Positions 1 through 11,275 of a stretch of DNA of 64,000 nt are shown one piece after another. The notes beneath the pieces were generated by a model. The model was given only the letters and a program-made list of their open reading frames with translations, searched no databases and was not told the origin of the DNA. Source of the DNA: Raffaelea ambrosiae (taxonomy: Eukaryota > Ascomycota > Sordariomycetes > Ophiostomatales > Ophiostomataceae); assembly GCA_002778195.1 (NCBI GenBank), contig PCDI01000004.1, forward strand, positions 1,310,733 to 1,374,732. The letters are read 5' to 3'. The position numbers were made by a program, and so were the translations under genes. How positions within the stretch are numbered: the first letter of the stretch is position 1; each line of letters opens with the position of its first letter.

Positions 1-282
1 AAAGAAGGAAAAGAGAAACGAAAAAAAAAAAATCGATGCTCCCAAATAAGCCCAATTCTTACAGCCCATTTCCTCCCCACTCGGACTTGGCAAGCAAAGT
101 AATCCTCAAGACCCCCCCAAGTCGCCGGGCAAGTCTGCGATCATCGCCCTGCTATGTGATCTTGGGGGTGGCATTTGTAACATCTCTCACGAGAGATTCT
201 TTTCGGGGGGAGGGACGCAAGTCACAACATGCAGACGTCTCTCTGCTCTCGCACTCTTGTAACTTTTGTCTTTTTTCTTTTT
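1..282. other. downstream flank of the transporter gene
   Basis: This stretch lies 3' of the minus-strand transporter stop codon and presumably holds its 3' UTR. It contains A-rich and C-rich runs. I see no convincing coding region or RNA gene in it. Confidence 0.5.
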
Positions 283-2207
283 CTACCGTCGCACACCCCA
301 GTTGTCGTCCTCCAGTAGCATCGCCGCCTCTTCCAGACTCAGCCCGCTCGTCTCCGGGTAGCACACCCGCACTAGCAGGTACCCTGCTAGCGTCACTGCG
401 GCATACACCACAAACGTCCACGTCGCCGTCAGCGCTTGCATCATGGGCAAGAACGTCAGCCCGACGGCAAAGTTGGCGCCCCAGTTGGTCGCTGTGGACA
501 GGCCGCTGCCGAGAGACCGCACGTCGAGTGCGAAGAGCTCGCTCTGCATCCAGGGGACGTTGCCGAGGCCAAAGGCGTAGGAGGCGACGTAGAGCATGAT
601 GCTGGCCAGGACAAGGCCGGCAGCTTTGCCATGGGTCCCCGCAGCGGCTGCTGCAGCTGCCGCCGCCGCTGTTGTACCTCTCGCTGCGGCGGCCGATGTG
701 TCCGAGTCTCCGCCACCGCCCACCACCGAGCCAACCTCGCCCAAAAACGAAAACCCGTAGGCGGCCAGCAGCAGGCCTACAATCATCACCGGGATCGAGT
801 ACAGCAACACCCGCCGGCGCCCGATGCGGTCGACGAGCAGCAGGGCGGCGACGGTAAACACAAAGTTGGTGCCGGCCACGGTCAGCGACACGAGGGTCGG
901 CTGGTTGAAGCCGACGAGCGCAAAAATGGTCGCGGAAAAGTACATGAGGGAGTTCTGGGAGAAGAAGAAGAAGAAGAAGAAGAAGAGGATTGTCAGTAAG
1001 CAGCGAGACTTAAAAAAGGCACAATGTAAAAGAGTTCGCTAGATTGGGGGCGGGGAGAGGGGGGAACGTACGAATCCGCACAGCTGCTGCAGCCCTTGCA
1101 GCAGACAGGCAATGGCCAGGGCGCGCCGGTTGCGCCGCACCGTAAACAGGGCCACCCATGCGTCGCCGTCCAGCCGGCCGGTGACGAGCCGGAGGAGCCA
1201 AGGGGGTCTTGTGGGAGTCGGCAGGGCCCTCTCCTGCCGGTGCCGCAGGCGCGTCGACTCGGCCTCGACACGCACCTCGGCCTCGATCGTGTCCAGCAGC
1301 GCGTCCAGCTCGTGCGCCGACGCGTGCGGCTGCACGCTGGCCAGCACGGCGCGCGCCTCCGCGGCGGGCCGGCCGGCCTTGACGAGCCACCGGGGCGACT
1401 CGGGCATGCCGAGCAGCAAGACCACCTGGAGGGCGGCCGGCAGGGCGCCCAGGCCGACCATCCAGCGCCAGGCGACGCGCGGGTCGGCGTGCGCGGCGAG
1501 CAGCCAGCCCAGGACGTAGGCGACGACCTGGCCAAAGGTCACAAACATGGCGTTGACGGTGACCAGCCGGCCGCGGTGGGCGGCGGGCGCCACCTCGGCA
1601 ATGTAGAGGGGCACAATGAAGCTGGCGGCGCCCACGGCGGCGCCCACGACGGAGCGGCCGACGACCATGACGGGGACCGTCTGGGCCAGCGCCTGGAGCA
1701 GGGCGCCGACGACAAAGAGGATGTCGGCGGTGAGGATGACGCGGCGGCGGCCCCGGGCGTCGGCGAGGACGGAGGCGGCGGGCGAGGCGAGGAGGGCAAA
1801 GAGGGCGGTGCAGGAGGTAATGATCGACATGTCGAGGGCCGTGAGGGCCCGGCCGGAGAGGGAGGTTCCGATGGAGACGAGGGTGGCCGATATGACGCCG
1901 GTGTCGTCTCGAGGGCAGTGTTAGTTGGCGGGTGTTTTGACGCTGTGCTCGCGGAAGTCTACTCACATCCAAAAAGAAGCCCGCTGAGGCCGGCGGCCAG
2001 GGTCAGCATCCAGACAAACAGGCCCGGTGCCCGGACTGCCTCGTCCTTGGACTCGCCGTCGCCGGCCTCCTCGCCGTCTGCGGCTGCGTGCAGGCCGTTG
2101 CGTCGCAAAACACCGTCGTCGTTGTCATCGTCGTCGTCGTCGCTGTCGTGCTGGTGATCGTTGCTCACCAGCAGCGGCTGCTGGTCGGTGCGTGCAAAGG
2201 CAGCCAT
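283..2207 (-). CDS. MFS sugar/myo-inositol transporter
   Basis: The gene has three exons, 2207-1967, 1907-1072 and 954-283, with introns of 59 and 117 bp; splicing keeps frame and gives 582 residues. The first splice rebuilds the family signature GLLFGYDTGVIS near residue 76, and the second joins QQLCGF to NSLMYFSATIF. Later come GRRRV/GRRRR loop motifs, PESPRWL, and LGNVPW followed by SELFALDVRSLGSG. Together these are typical of the fungal Itr-type proton/myo-inositol symporters within the 12-TM sugar porter family, which act at the plasma membrane. Substrate is inferred from the family only. The acidic N-terminus (about 60 residues) is cytosolic, and a poly-Ala run of about 11 sits in a late loop. 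The start is the ATG at 2207; an in-frame codon at 2348 would add 47 residues and cannot be excluded. The second intron carries a long CTT-type pyrimidine tract. Confidence 0.88.
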
Positions 2208-5200
2208 GGTCGCGGTGGTAAAGTGCCCCTGGGCCGATCGGAGCCTGCTTGTTCGAGCTGCTGCTGCTGCTGTTGTTCGTGCACGCGGAGTCGTTTCGAG
2301 AAGCTCAATTCCGTTCTCGTCGTCGTCGTTTCTGGCGTTATGGAACATGTGGTGTGCCTGTCCTCCCAAGCGCCTGAGGAAGTGGTTGTGTGGACCATGC
2401 AGGCTGGGGGGGGGAGGAAGGAGCCAGGACAGCACCGCTGCAAACGAGGCGAAACGAGCAAAGCCTCACGGGGTTCGTCAGGTTGTCTGCGTCAGGTCCC
2501 CACAATTTATTTCTCAATTCGGCTGCCTTTCGCCGGGGGCTATTTCCGGGGCAGCGGCTGCTATCTGTCTGCGCGCACACTCTATCTTACTAGCTGACAC
2601 ATCGCCCGCCCGTGCCAGCCTTACGAAGATTACAGCGTATTCCTGCAGGCTGCTGTTCCTGGCTAGCGACTGCCGCTAAAAGCAAGCCTCCCCCACAGGC
2701 CAGTTCCAGGCACCGCCACCCAACTGGTAGTTAGTTATTAGTTAACTACATATCGCCATCTTGCCAAGACATTCATACAACACACTTCTTACGATCATAT
2801 CGTGATGGGATGTCTGGCTTTTTGCATGTCCGTCTCCCCTTTCTCATAGACTTCTCTCTGCCCTCCAGAACGCATCGTCTCGTTATCCGCTACCATTCCA
2901 TGCCCTGTTGTAGTAGTTGAAAAAGGAAGCACGATTGCTTTCCCGTGATGTTGTCTTTCCTAGACTTCGTCATCATCCCCACAATCGTCTCCTCTTTCTC
3001 AATGCGAGTTCCCTACACCGCATCCTTTTTATTTTCGCTCCTCTTTTCTCTCTTCTTCCTGGATCCTTCTCGGTTCGTGTCGCCGAAAGCTCTGGGGTGT
3101 CTGTGTGTGGGTTTTGCTGCCTGATAAGCAACCAGATCGGGCTGGTCCTTGTCCAGAACGCATAAGCAGATCTGAAACAAAGGCCGCGATAGTGAGAGCG
3201 AGCAGGGAGAGCTCCCCCCCGTGAGACCAAAAGATCATGGGGAAAAGAAAAAAAGAAAAAAAGAAAAAAAAGAAAAGAAAAGCACATTCTGTGGAGCCCA
3301 CAGGATGGCATGCCTTCGGTTCGGTCATCCGACACAGCGTCCAAACCTGGCCATCCTGGCTGGCACATCAGTTTTGCATGACGACCGACGACACGAGGAG
3401 GCACCCAGTGGGGTAGAGCGGGAGTTGCCACATGGAGACAGCCGACCAGAGGCCTACGAGTACATAGTATGCAGTGTGGCATGCCGGCTTGGCGGTGACA
3501 TGGCCAGAAAAGGGAAAGCCTGTCCGGAAGAGTCAGCTTGTGGCCAGCACGAGAGAGCGATACAAGTCTCGAGTTTCACCAGCGAATCATACATGGTCAC
3601 GCGAGTGCTGCTATGCTTCTTGATTTGTTATGGCAGGTTCTGTGGGCGACGAAGGCATAGAAAGCATGGCAAGCCGCCTACCGGGATGGGGAGAACATGG
3701 AGAGTGCAAGCCTATCCTGGTCAAGAAGAGAGAATGGCTATGAGAAGGTACGCTTTCACGTCAAAAGAGTGCGCGACCGAAATGTTTGGCCAAAGAAGAA
3801 AGCCACTCGGCCAGCGCGGCAAAGCTGTTTTCTGGCTGCTGGCCAAAGATCCCGTCTTGGGTTCTTGGTTCTTGGTTCTGGGTTCTGGGTTCTGGGTACT
3901 GCGTGATTTTCCCATGATTTGCCCTGCTGTCCTCCCTCCCTGTTGTCCTCGGGGCTGGCAACCCGTTTCCGGGACTGTGCGCTGTCTGTTTGCTTGCCCT
4001 GTCCTGTCATTGCAAGCGGACGATCACTCGTCTCACATGGCAAACACGCTCTATTTTGTTCTTGCTCTCCTCTCCTGCTACTCTGAAGGACAGGACAGAC
4101 TGTCCTCTGGTTGAGAATCTACTGCCTAAATGGCTTTTGTTCTAATTTTGGGAAACGAAGGAAAGCCAAATTCCCAACTAGAAACGAACAAGGCAAACAG
4201 AGCAAACAATGCAAACAAAAATGAAAACACAAATAGCCAGAATTTGTAAAGGCAAGATGGGAGTTCTCTATCAAAATCGTGATGCAAGTCGGCCACAAGG
4301 TGCGGGATTTCGCAAGAATCCTTCGCAGCTCCGCCTCTGGTCTGGACCTCGCTATTTTTCGTCCAACCTTTTCTTTTTTCCTGTTTTTTTTTTTTCTTCT
4401 TCTTGTCTGTCTGGGCTCCCTGCTTGCTGCTGCTCTGACATGCTTCATGGCCCAGCCATCCTTCCCGGATACGACCTTCCTTTGGACCAACGCGCGCAAT
4501 GCAGGGCAACGAATGCTACATAAGATACGACGAGCATAGAAAAAAAGGAAAAGAAGAGCACAGAAAACAGAGGAAAGCCAAGGCGCCGTGCTGACTTTCT
4601 GCTCTCTCGCCCTGTCTCTCTCTCTAAACGAGCCTCTCGGTCGTCAATGCGTTGGTGCAGATCTGAAACGCAAAGATTCTCAGACGCCCGCAACTCTGAA
4701 TTTTGTCTTGTTCCCGCAACGTCCGACCAGGCCCCAGGGTTTCCAGATTCATGCCTGACCACCTGAGAAAAAAAAAGTGAAAAAAAAGTAAAATGAAGGA
4801 TCGCCGAGCCATACGTCAATCCCGTGGACAACAGACCAGCTCAGGGCCTGTCGCTGAGCTCTTGTAGCCGAGTTCCGCGACTTGTGCATTTCGGGCCATG
4901 CTCCCTCTTTTCTGTGACCAACAACAGCCACAGCGATGACCCTGGTAGCAAGAACCAATGCAGGGGGTGTGGGCGGGCCCGAGCAACAGAGCTGGCCCGC
5001 ATGCAGGTAAGAATGCATGCCAGTATGCAAGTATGCTTGTCAGTCTGAAGAAGAAAAAGGGAAGCCAAGAATGCCGTGTGCCAAGGCAGCCGACTGGTCC
5101 GTGGAATGGGACACGATGCAACCCTACTGGGTGCATCCGGTTCGAAGGGGCCCAGCAAGCGACCAGTCCCACAGAGCTGCAAGATGACGGGACACAACAT

Positions 5201-6870
5201 CCGACGGATCTAGGACAACATTGCTTTCATTCGTATCAGCACCTTCTGGCTCTCGTGTTGTCATGATCGATCCTTTCCTTGGGGGGGGGGATACACATTT
5301 CAGAAGGCATTGTTTCTGATCACCATCAGAACGAAAGTCGCCAGAGACAACCCTCCCCCCAAGTTTATTTTTACTCGTGACGGGCTGTTTCTTTTTTTTT
5401 TTTTGGCTTTCCCGCCAAAGGCGGCGCACAACACGTCTCACATAGGGCGGTCAACCAATATGTGGAAGCAAAGGGCTCTTCAGTCTATTCTGCTCAGCCT
5501 GGCTCGGCGTGGCTTTTTCTTGGGGGGCGTCTCCTCTGCTCCTTCAACTGTGGTTGACTGCGGCTGGCTGCTGCCTGTCACGTAGATCTTCAGCCGAAAG
5601 GGCCATGACAGTCATGAAAGCCACGTCAAAGGCGGCTCCTTTTTATTTTTAAGTTTCTCCCCCCCCCCTCTCTGTTGGCGTTTCTTGCTGTCTCCGTGCT
5701 CGCATCAAAGATCTGCCAGCCATCCAGACAAATACTGGGGCTGGGTGAGGCGAGAGGAGCCCAACCAAAAAGACAGGAAACACAAGAGCAAGTGAGCGAG
5801 CGAGAAGAGCCCGTCTCTTGCTTGATACGAGCATACAGGGCAAGCCTAGTGGGAAAAGAAGTCTTCTTGGGCGGTCTCGTTGGACGACATACGCCAGACA
5901 GCATCTGGCAGGCTATCCAGCACTTACACCACCATGGGGGGGGGGATATTGAGCACCATGTGCTGCATGACCATCATGACGTCTTTACGACTTGCCTCTG
6001 TTCGTATCCACCCCATCTTGTCCCCTCCTGACTGCTCATCATACACGCCGACCCACCCCTCGGGTCCCTGGTTGAGAGCCTCCCCTGGCGTGTCTCGAGG
6101 CCTGGGGATCCCGCCTCTCTTTGGCACAGTCGAGCTCCCGCCCAACTTTCTTCTTTTTTGCTCTTCTCTCGTTGGCCGCAAGACACGGTTCAGTGAGCTA
6201 CGTGATCGTCGGGCACTCCTCGTTTCTTTTTCTCTGTTGGGCTTCTGCTTTCCTGTGGTTTCCTGTGGCTCTGCCCTATCCCGCACTACCCCCATTCTAT
6301 TTACATGGACAGGATCGTAGCCTACCCTTTGTTTTTTTGTTTAAAAAAAAACCTTTCCTTGTTTCTGGCTGCTTCATCACGTCCGTGTTTGGAGATTGTC
6401 GACCGAGGGGGTGCACATCATTCTTTTTTTGTTCTCTCTCTGTCCCCCTTTCCGTCTGTGTCTCTGACTCGGACCAAGTGAGGCTTACCAGCCAGCCAGT
6501 TCCCGAGGGACCGAAAGCAGCAAAAGCTTGGCTCTCTGTTTGACACACCCTAATCTGAGTTGGGCATGCAAATCCGGAAGGGCCTTCAAGAACGAGAGGA
6601 GGGGAGAGCCAGAGGGGGGGCAAGGACCACCCACGAAACGAGAGTGTCTCTGATCCGCCCACCCTTTTCCTTTCCCATCCCACGCCGCCAACTAGTTGAC
6701 TCTGCTGTATGTAGATATAATAGCCATCTTCCTTCCCTGCCATCTGACCTCATCTCCCTCCATCTCGCTGTCTTTGAGGAGACGACATCACCATCGTGTG
6801 TTCTTGGCGTGTATCTCTCTCTCTCTCTCTTTCTCCCCCATCATATCTTCTATGTACTCCCCCCAAAAGC
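2208..6870. other. long intergenic region between divergent transporter and RGS genes
   Basis: About 4.7 kb serve as the shared 5' region of two divergent genes. The region holds A runs (3241-3285), T/A homopolymers, a 7-bp tandem repeat (3861-3895), a CT microsatellite near 6811-6832 and one combined copy of the GTAC motifs (TACGAGTA overlapping TACATAGTA, 3455-3469). The longest open frame (3221-4114, plus) opens with GTG and has no recognisable domain. I see no supportable gene here. Unspliced leader exons or a non-coding RNA are possible. Confidence 0.5.
3861..3895. repeat. 7-bp tandem repeat, five units
   Basis: Five back-to-back heptamers, two GTTCTTG then three GTTCTGG, followed by a degenerate sixth (GTACTGC). 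It looks like a simple slippage repeat. Confidence 0.9.
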
Positions 6871-8864
6871 ATGGCGAGAACAACAGCACCAAAGGTCAAC
6901 AGCCTTGACGATGGCTCGGGACCCCGTCAACAAATCATCACCACAAAGAGGTACAAACATGGCCTGCACCTGTCGTTTGAAAATACCGTCCAGAACAGGA
7001 CCCTACCGGTGAGTTTTCTGTCAAGATGGGGGGGGTTGGGGGGGTGTCAGATCACAGGAGAGCCTACAAGAGTCTACACGAGTCTGTGAGATCGTCTGCA
7101 GGTGAAGCCCCTATGAACACACTACTGACCGGACATGCATGCCTCCCCTCTCTCATCCAGCCATGCGACCTCAACGGCTTCATGGACTACCTCTATTATG
7201 TCGAGCGCCGCGCCGAGAACCTCCAGTTCTTCCTCTGGTACTGCGACTACGTCGAGCGCTGGTCTCGCCTGTCACCACGCCTTCGCCAGCTGGCCCCCGC
7301 CTGGGGTCCGAACGGGCCGGCCGAGGCGGCCCAGAGCAGCACCACCCTATCGACCGCCGCCACCCTATCCGTGTCGACTGTCCCGGCCACGATCCCGGCC
7401 AAGCCGGCGCCGGTGCACGCGCCGAACCAGGTGGCCATCAGCCGCGGCATGAGCACCCGCGCCAGCCCCAAGGGCAACCGCCACGGCCTCAGCATCGACA
7501 CGTCCCACATCTCGACGTTTGCGACCATGGCGGCGACCGACAGAAGAAAAAGAACAGAAGGGGGGGCGGCAGCAGCAGCATCAGCAGAAGCAGCAGCAGC
7601 AGCAGCAGCAGCAGCACACAGCATCTACACAAGAACGACGACCCACACGACCAGCGCGACCGTCCCGCACCGGACCCGGTCGGCCTCGTCCCGCCTCGCC
7701 GCGTCCATCCACCAGCGCTCCGACAGCGCGAAACTCACCCACATTCTTGCCATCCTCGAGGACGCCGACGCCGAGGACCGGGCAAGGGCAGCCGTCGCCG
7801 CAGCAGCGGCCGGTCCATCATCATCATCATCATCACCACCACCACCATCATCACAAACGAGCACCCGGGCCTATACCAACCACCACGTCTCCCAAGCATC
7901 CTCCGTCTCCTCGTCCTACTCCACCACCTCGTCCGACTCGCCATCCACTGCTCTTGGGACTGCTTCTTCTTCGGCCCAGCCGCAGCCCTTCCGCGCAGAA
8001 TTCGACCGCATCGTCCAGCACTACATCGCCGCCCAGGGCCCCCGCGCCCTGCCCGACTTCTTTGGCCCCGAACGCGCCGCCTGCCTCCGCGCCGCCACCC
8101 GCACCACCCACCCGTCCGCGCTGCTGCCGGCCTTCCTCGCCGCCGAGGCCGCCCTGCGCACCCAGTCGTTCCCCCGGTTTGCGCACCGGCACTGCGTCGG
8201 CAACGCCGGGGGCGCGCGGCTCGCCCTGGCCACGATCCTGTCCGTGGTGGCGCTCGTCCTCGGCGCGGTCGTGCTGGCGCTGATTGTGCTGCTGGGGAAC
8301 ACGCCGACGCGGATCGTCTGTCTGGCGATGTGGTGGCCCGCGGGGGTCACGCTCTTGCTGGCCCTGCGGCCGCGCGTGGATGTGGTGCTGCACCTGCAGG
8401 GGCGGCGGATGCTGCATCCCTGGGAGAGGGAGGACGAGGACGACGAGGACGAAACGGACTTGGACGCAGACACCGACCTGGAAAAGGGCGGCCCCCACCA
8501 CGGCCGCCACCCGTCGACGGCGTCGTCGGCGTCGTCGGCGTCGTCGTCGGCCCTCCGGCTGGACCCGCTGCGCAAGCCGAGCTTGCAGCCGCTGGGTCCG
8601 CGCAATGACCCCGACGCGGAGCCGTGGGCCATCCGGGCGGCGCAGCGGTCGCTGTACCACCGCGTCCTGGGGGAGCTCGGATGGCGGCGGACAGCATCGT
8701 CGTCATCCCCGCCCAAAACTTCGCCTCGGACCGTGGCCGTCCAGAACCGCGGCGTGCGGGCGCTCCAAGACCGGGCCGTGCTGACGGCCGTGCTCTGGGC
8801 GGGTCTGGTCTCGACCGTGGTCATGGTTGGGTCGCTTTTCATCCCGAGTCCCACTTTCGTGTGA
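6871..8864 (+). CDS. membrane-anchored RGS-domain protein, Rax1/RgsB-like
   Basis: Exons 6871-7008 and 7161-8864 (intron 152 bp, GTGAGT donor) give 613 residues. The splice joins NRTLP to PCDLNGFMDYL, restoring the first half of an RGS fold (FMDYLYYVERRAENLQFFLW). The second half (PFRAEFDRIVQHYI, then a THPSALLP segment and FPRFAHRH) starts near residue 322. Between them lie roughly 230 residues of low complexity with Ala, Ser and His runs. Two hydrophobic spans follow at about residues 396-450, an HPWE motif, an acidic stretch, and a last membrane segment near the C-terminus. This order matches the fungal Rax1/RgsB-like group, which is thought to modulate G-alpha signalling or bud-site/polarity cues at membranes. 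Function is by family only. The gene converges on the GH72 gene. Confidence 0.85.
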
Positions 8865-9614
8865 CAAGGCAGACTTTTGTGTGTAAGATTGGGGAGGTGA
8901 GAGGGGGGACCGGGCGGGAACGTGGGATCAGCCTTGCCGGGTAATATTTCTTTTCTTTTTCTTTTGTTTGGCCTGGTTAAACACATTGGGGAAGGGGCCA
9001 CCCCAGACAAGGCTGAGCTGTCTGAGCACACACATGAAATGACGAGGCCGAATATCCAGGCCGAATGCACAAGATACACAGAAAAACACGAAGGACATTA
9101 ATTTTTGAATAAAAAAAAACCAAGGCTCTCATGTAATTATTGCTGTGTGAAAATTCTCTCACACAGACGCACGTTCTATGGTGAAAAAGAAGGACTGCCG
9201 TAAACCTGATTTGCTGATTTCACTTGCTTCAAAAACCAAAGGGAAAAAAGCCGTACAATACACGTTACCACAAAAAACATGGGAAAATAAGATGAAATCA
9301 TCGACAACGCCAAAAAAAGACAAACAAAAGAATAGAGGTTTAACCAGCTGGCCTCTCTGCGTATCCCGTTATGACATAAAAATCCCGTTATGACATAAAA
9401 ATGGGGGTATAGGCAGGTTCGAGTACGGGAAAAAGAAAAACAGAGCTAGAGTAGACGAGAAGATACACCTGGAAATGGCATGGTTCGTGAAAGCCCGCGC
9501 CGTGGTCAGAAAGAGGAGGGCGAGGGATGGGAAATGGTCTGTCTATTGAGCCAAAAAAAAAAGGGAGATTATCAAGTTTTTTTTTTTTTTTTTTCACCGG
9601 CTGCCCATCATTAT
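8865..9614. other. convergent 3' region of the RGS and GH72 genes
   Basis: The region is AT-richer and holds 3' UTRs of two convergent genes. It carries a perfect 19-bp direct repeat (9365-9402), and A and T homopolymers near 9551-9595. No gene is apparent. Confidence 0.6.
9365..9402. repeat. 19-bp perfect tandem duplication
   Basis: The 19-mer CCCGTTATGACATAAAAAT occurs twice head to tail with no mismatch, between the convergent RGS and GH72 genes. Confidence 0.95.
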
Positions 9615-11275
9615 TTAGAGCATCAGAGTGACAAGAAGAGTGCCGGTCATGATAGCACCCATGGTGGCCAGACCAGCCAGACCAGAGAGAGGAGCGAGCG
9701 TGCCGCTTGCTGCGTTGGCCGTAGAGCTGGACGAGGGAGCGCTGCTGGTGCCCGAGGCCGTGGCGGAAGCCGTGGAGGCGGCATTGCCGGCCGTTGCGGT
9801 GCCCGAACCGGTGGGGATGGTGACGGACTGGCCGACCGTGGGCAGGGAGACGTTGCCGTCCACGAGCCAGGTGCCGGCGGTGGAGGCCGGGCAGTCGCGG
9901 GTGGAGACAGAGGCGGCGTTGTACTTGGACGAGGCGACACCGGTCGGGGTGGCCGAGGCCCACTGATTCTTGAGGTTGGTGAAGTCGGGCGAGATGGCGA
10001 CGGGGGTACCGCTGCGCACGACACTGTTAGTGGCGCTGGCGCCGCTGTACGAGACGAGGCCGTAGTTGTTGGCCTCCTGGATCCACTCGTAGACGACGGA
10101 GCCGCTCCAGTCGTTGACCATTTCGTCGCCGAAGATGGCAGCCTGGTCGTCAAACAGACGCGGGGCCGGGGTGTTGCAGCCGGTCTCGGAGAAGAAGATG
10201 GGCACGGGGAAGTTCTTGGACATGCTCTCGAGGTCGCTGTAGCCCGACACGGTGTACGAGGACGCGCCGCACCACTCGTACGAGTTGAGGCCGAAGAAGT
10301 CGATAATCTCAGACTTGTTGCCGCCGCACGTCAGGTAGTTCTGCAGCATGGGCCGCAGCCCGGCAATGTCGGCGGCCGAGTAGCCGATGGGGATCTCGCG
10401 GTAGCCCTTGGAGTCGCGGTACGCCTTCATGTCGCGGGCAGCAGCCTTGATGTACGGCGCAGCCAGCGACTCGTCCGCCTTGGCAATGACCTCGTTGCCG
10501 ACAAAGAAGCCCAGCACGTTGTCGTAGTCGGCGAACGCGTCCATGACCGCGGCAAAGTGGTCGTACTGCGTCTGGTTCCAGTGGGCCGAGGGGAATGTCT
10601 GCGAAGGAAGAAATGGTTTGGTTAGTCTCGATCATTGTCTCAGGTGGTTGTTCCAGTTGCTCGCGTAGGATAGCCCGGCGCTATGCGGGCTCTTCCGGCA
10701 GAGGCCCAGCCATCCGGGTTGTCTCGATTGCTTTTTTCCTGATCTGTCTACCTTTGCCCCTCCCCATGCCAATCGTCCCTGCAGGAACAAGAACAAGAAA
10801 AAAACATACCGGCGACAGAATGTAGGTGTTGAAGGTGTCCAGGTCGATCAGGGTGTAGATGCCGGCATTAGCAAAGGCGCTCATGCAGCCGTCGTGGTCG
10901 CCCTTGGCATCGACGTGGTACACACGGATGCTATTGGCGCCCAGGGTCTTCATCATGGCGGCATCGCGGGTGCACTGGGCGGTGTCGATGAGCGGGTCAT
11001 CCTCAGACAGCTGGTATGCAACGCCTGGAGGGGCTGGTTAGATGAGAACACGCAGAGGCAGAGCAGGAACGCGCAGGGACATGCCAAAACAACACAGAAT
11101 ACACCAGGGACTACACCGGGGACTACACCAGGGAACACACACCCTTGAGGAAGAATTGGTCGCCGTTGCTGTCAAAAAACTTGTTGCCCACGGCCGTGAT
11201 GGTCGGCAGCGACTTGGCCGAGACGACAGACGCGGCGCTGAGCGCGGCACCCGCGAGGTAGGAGGCGAGCTTCAT
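9615..11275 (-). CDS. GPI-anchored GH72 1,3-beta-glucanosyltransferase (Gel/Gas type)
   Basis: Exons 11275-11143, 11024-10810 and 10598-9615 (introns 118 and 211 bp) encode 443 residues. Residues 1-20 form a signal peptide ending in VVSA. The GH72 domain follows, with GANSIRVYHVD near 73-83, the acid/base Glu in GNEV (E152) and the nucleophile Glu in FSETGC (E254). After about residue 330 comes a Ser/Thr/Ala-rich stalk, and the hydrophobic C-terminus (ending LLVTLML) is a GPI-attachment signal. There is no C-terminal X8/CBM43 module, so it is of the short Gel1-like subclass. Such enzymes cut and re-ligate beta-1,3-glucan chains on the outer face of the plasma membrane during wall extension. 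Confidence 0.93.

Noticed and set aside
3221..4114. 297-codon plus-strand frame upstream of the RGS gene
   Set aside because: It opens with GTG, starts in a Lys-rich homopolymer, includes the 7-bp tandem repeat, and shows no domain or third-position bias.
9405..9425. Possible tRNA B-box-like sequence (GGTTCGAGTAC)
   Set aside because: No matching A-box, acceptor stem or T-arm could be folded around it.
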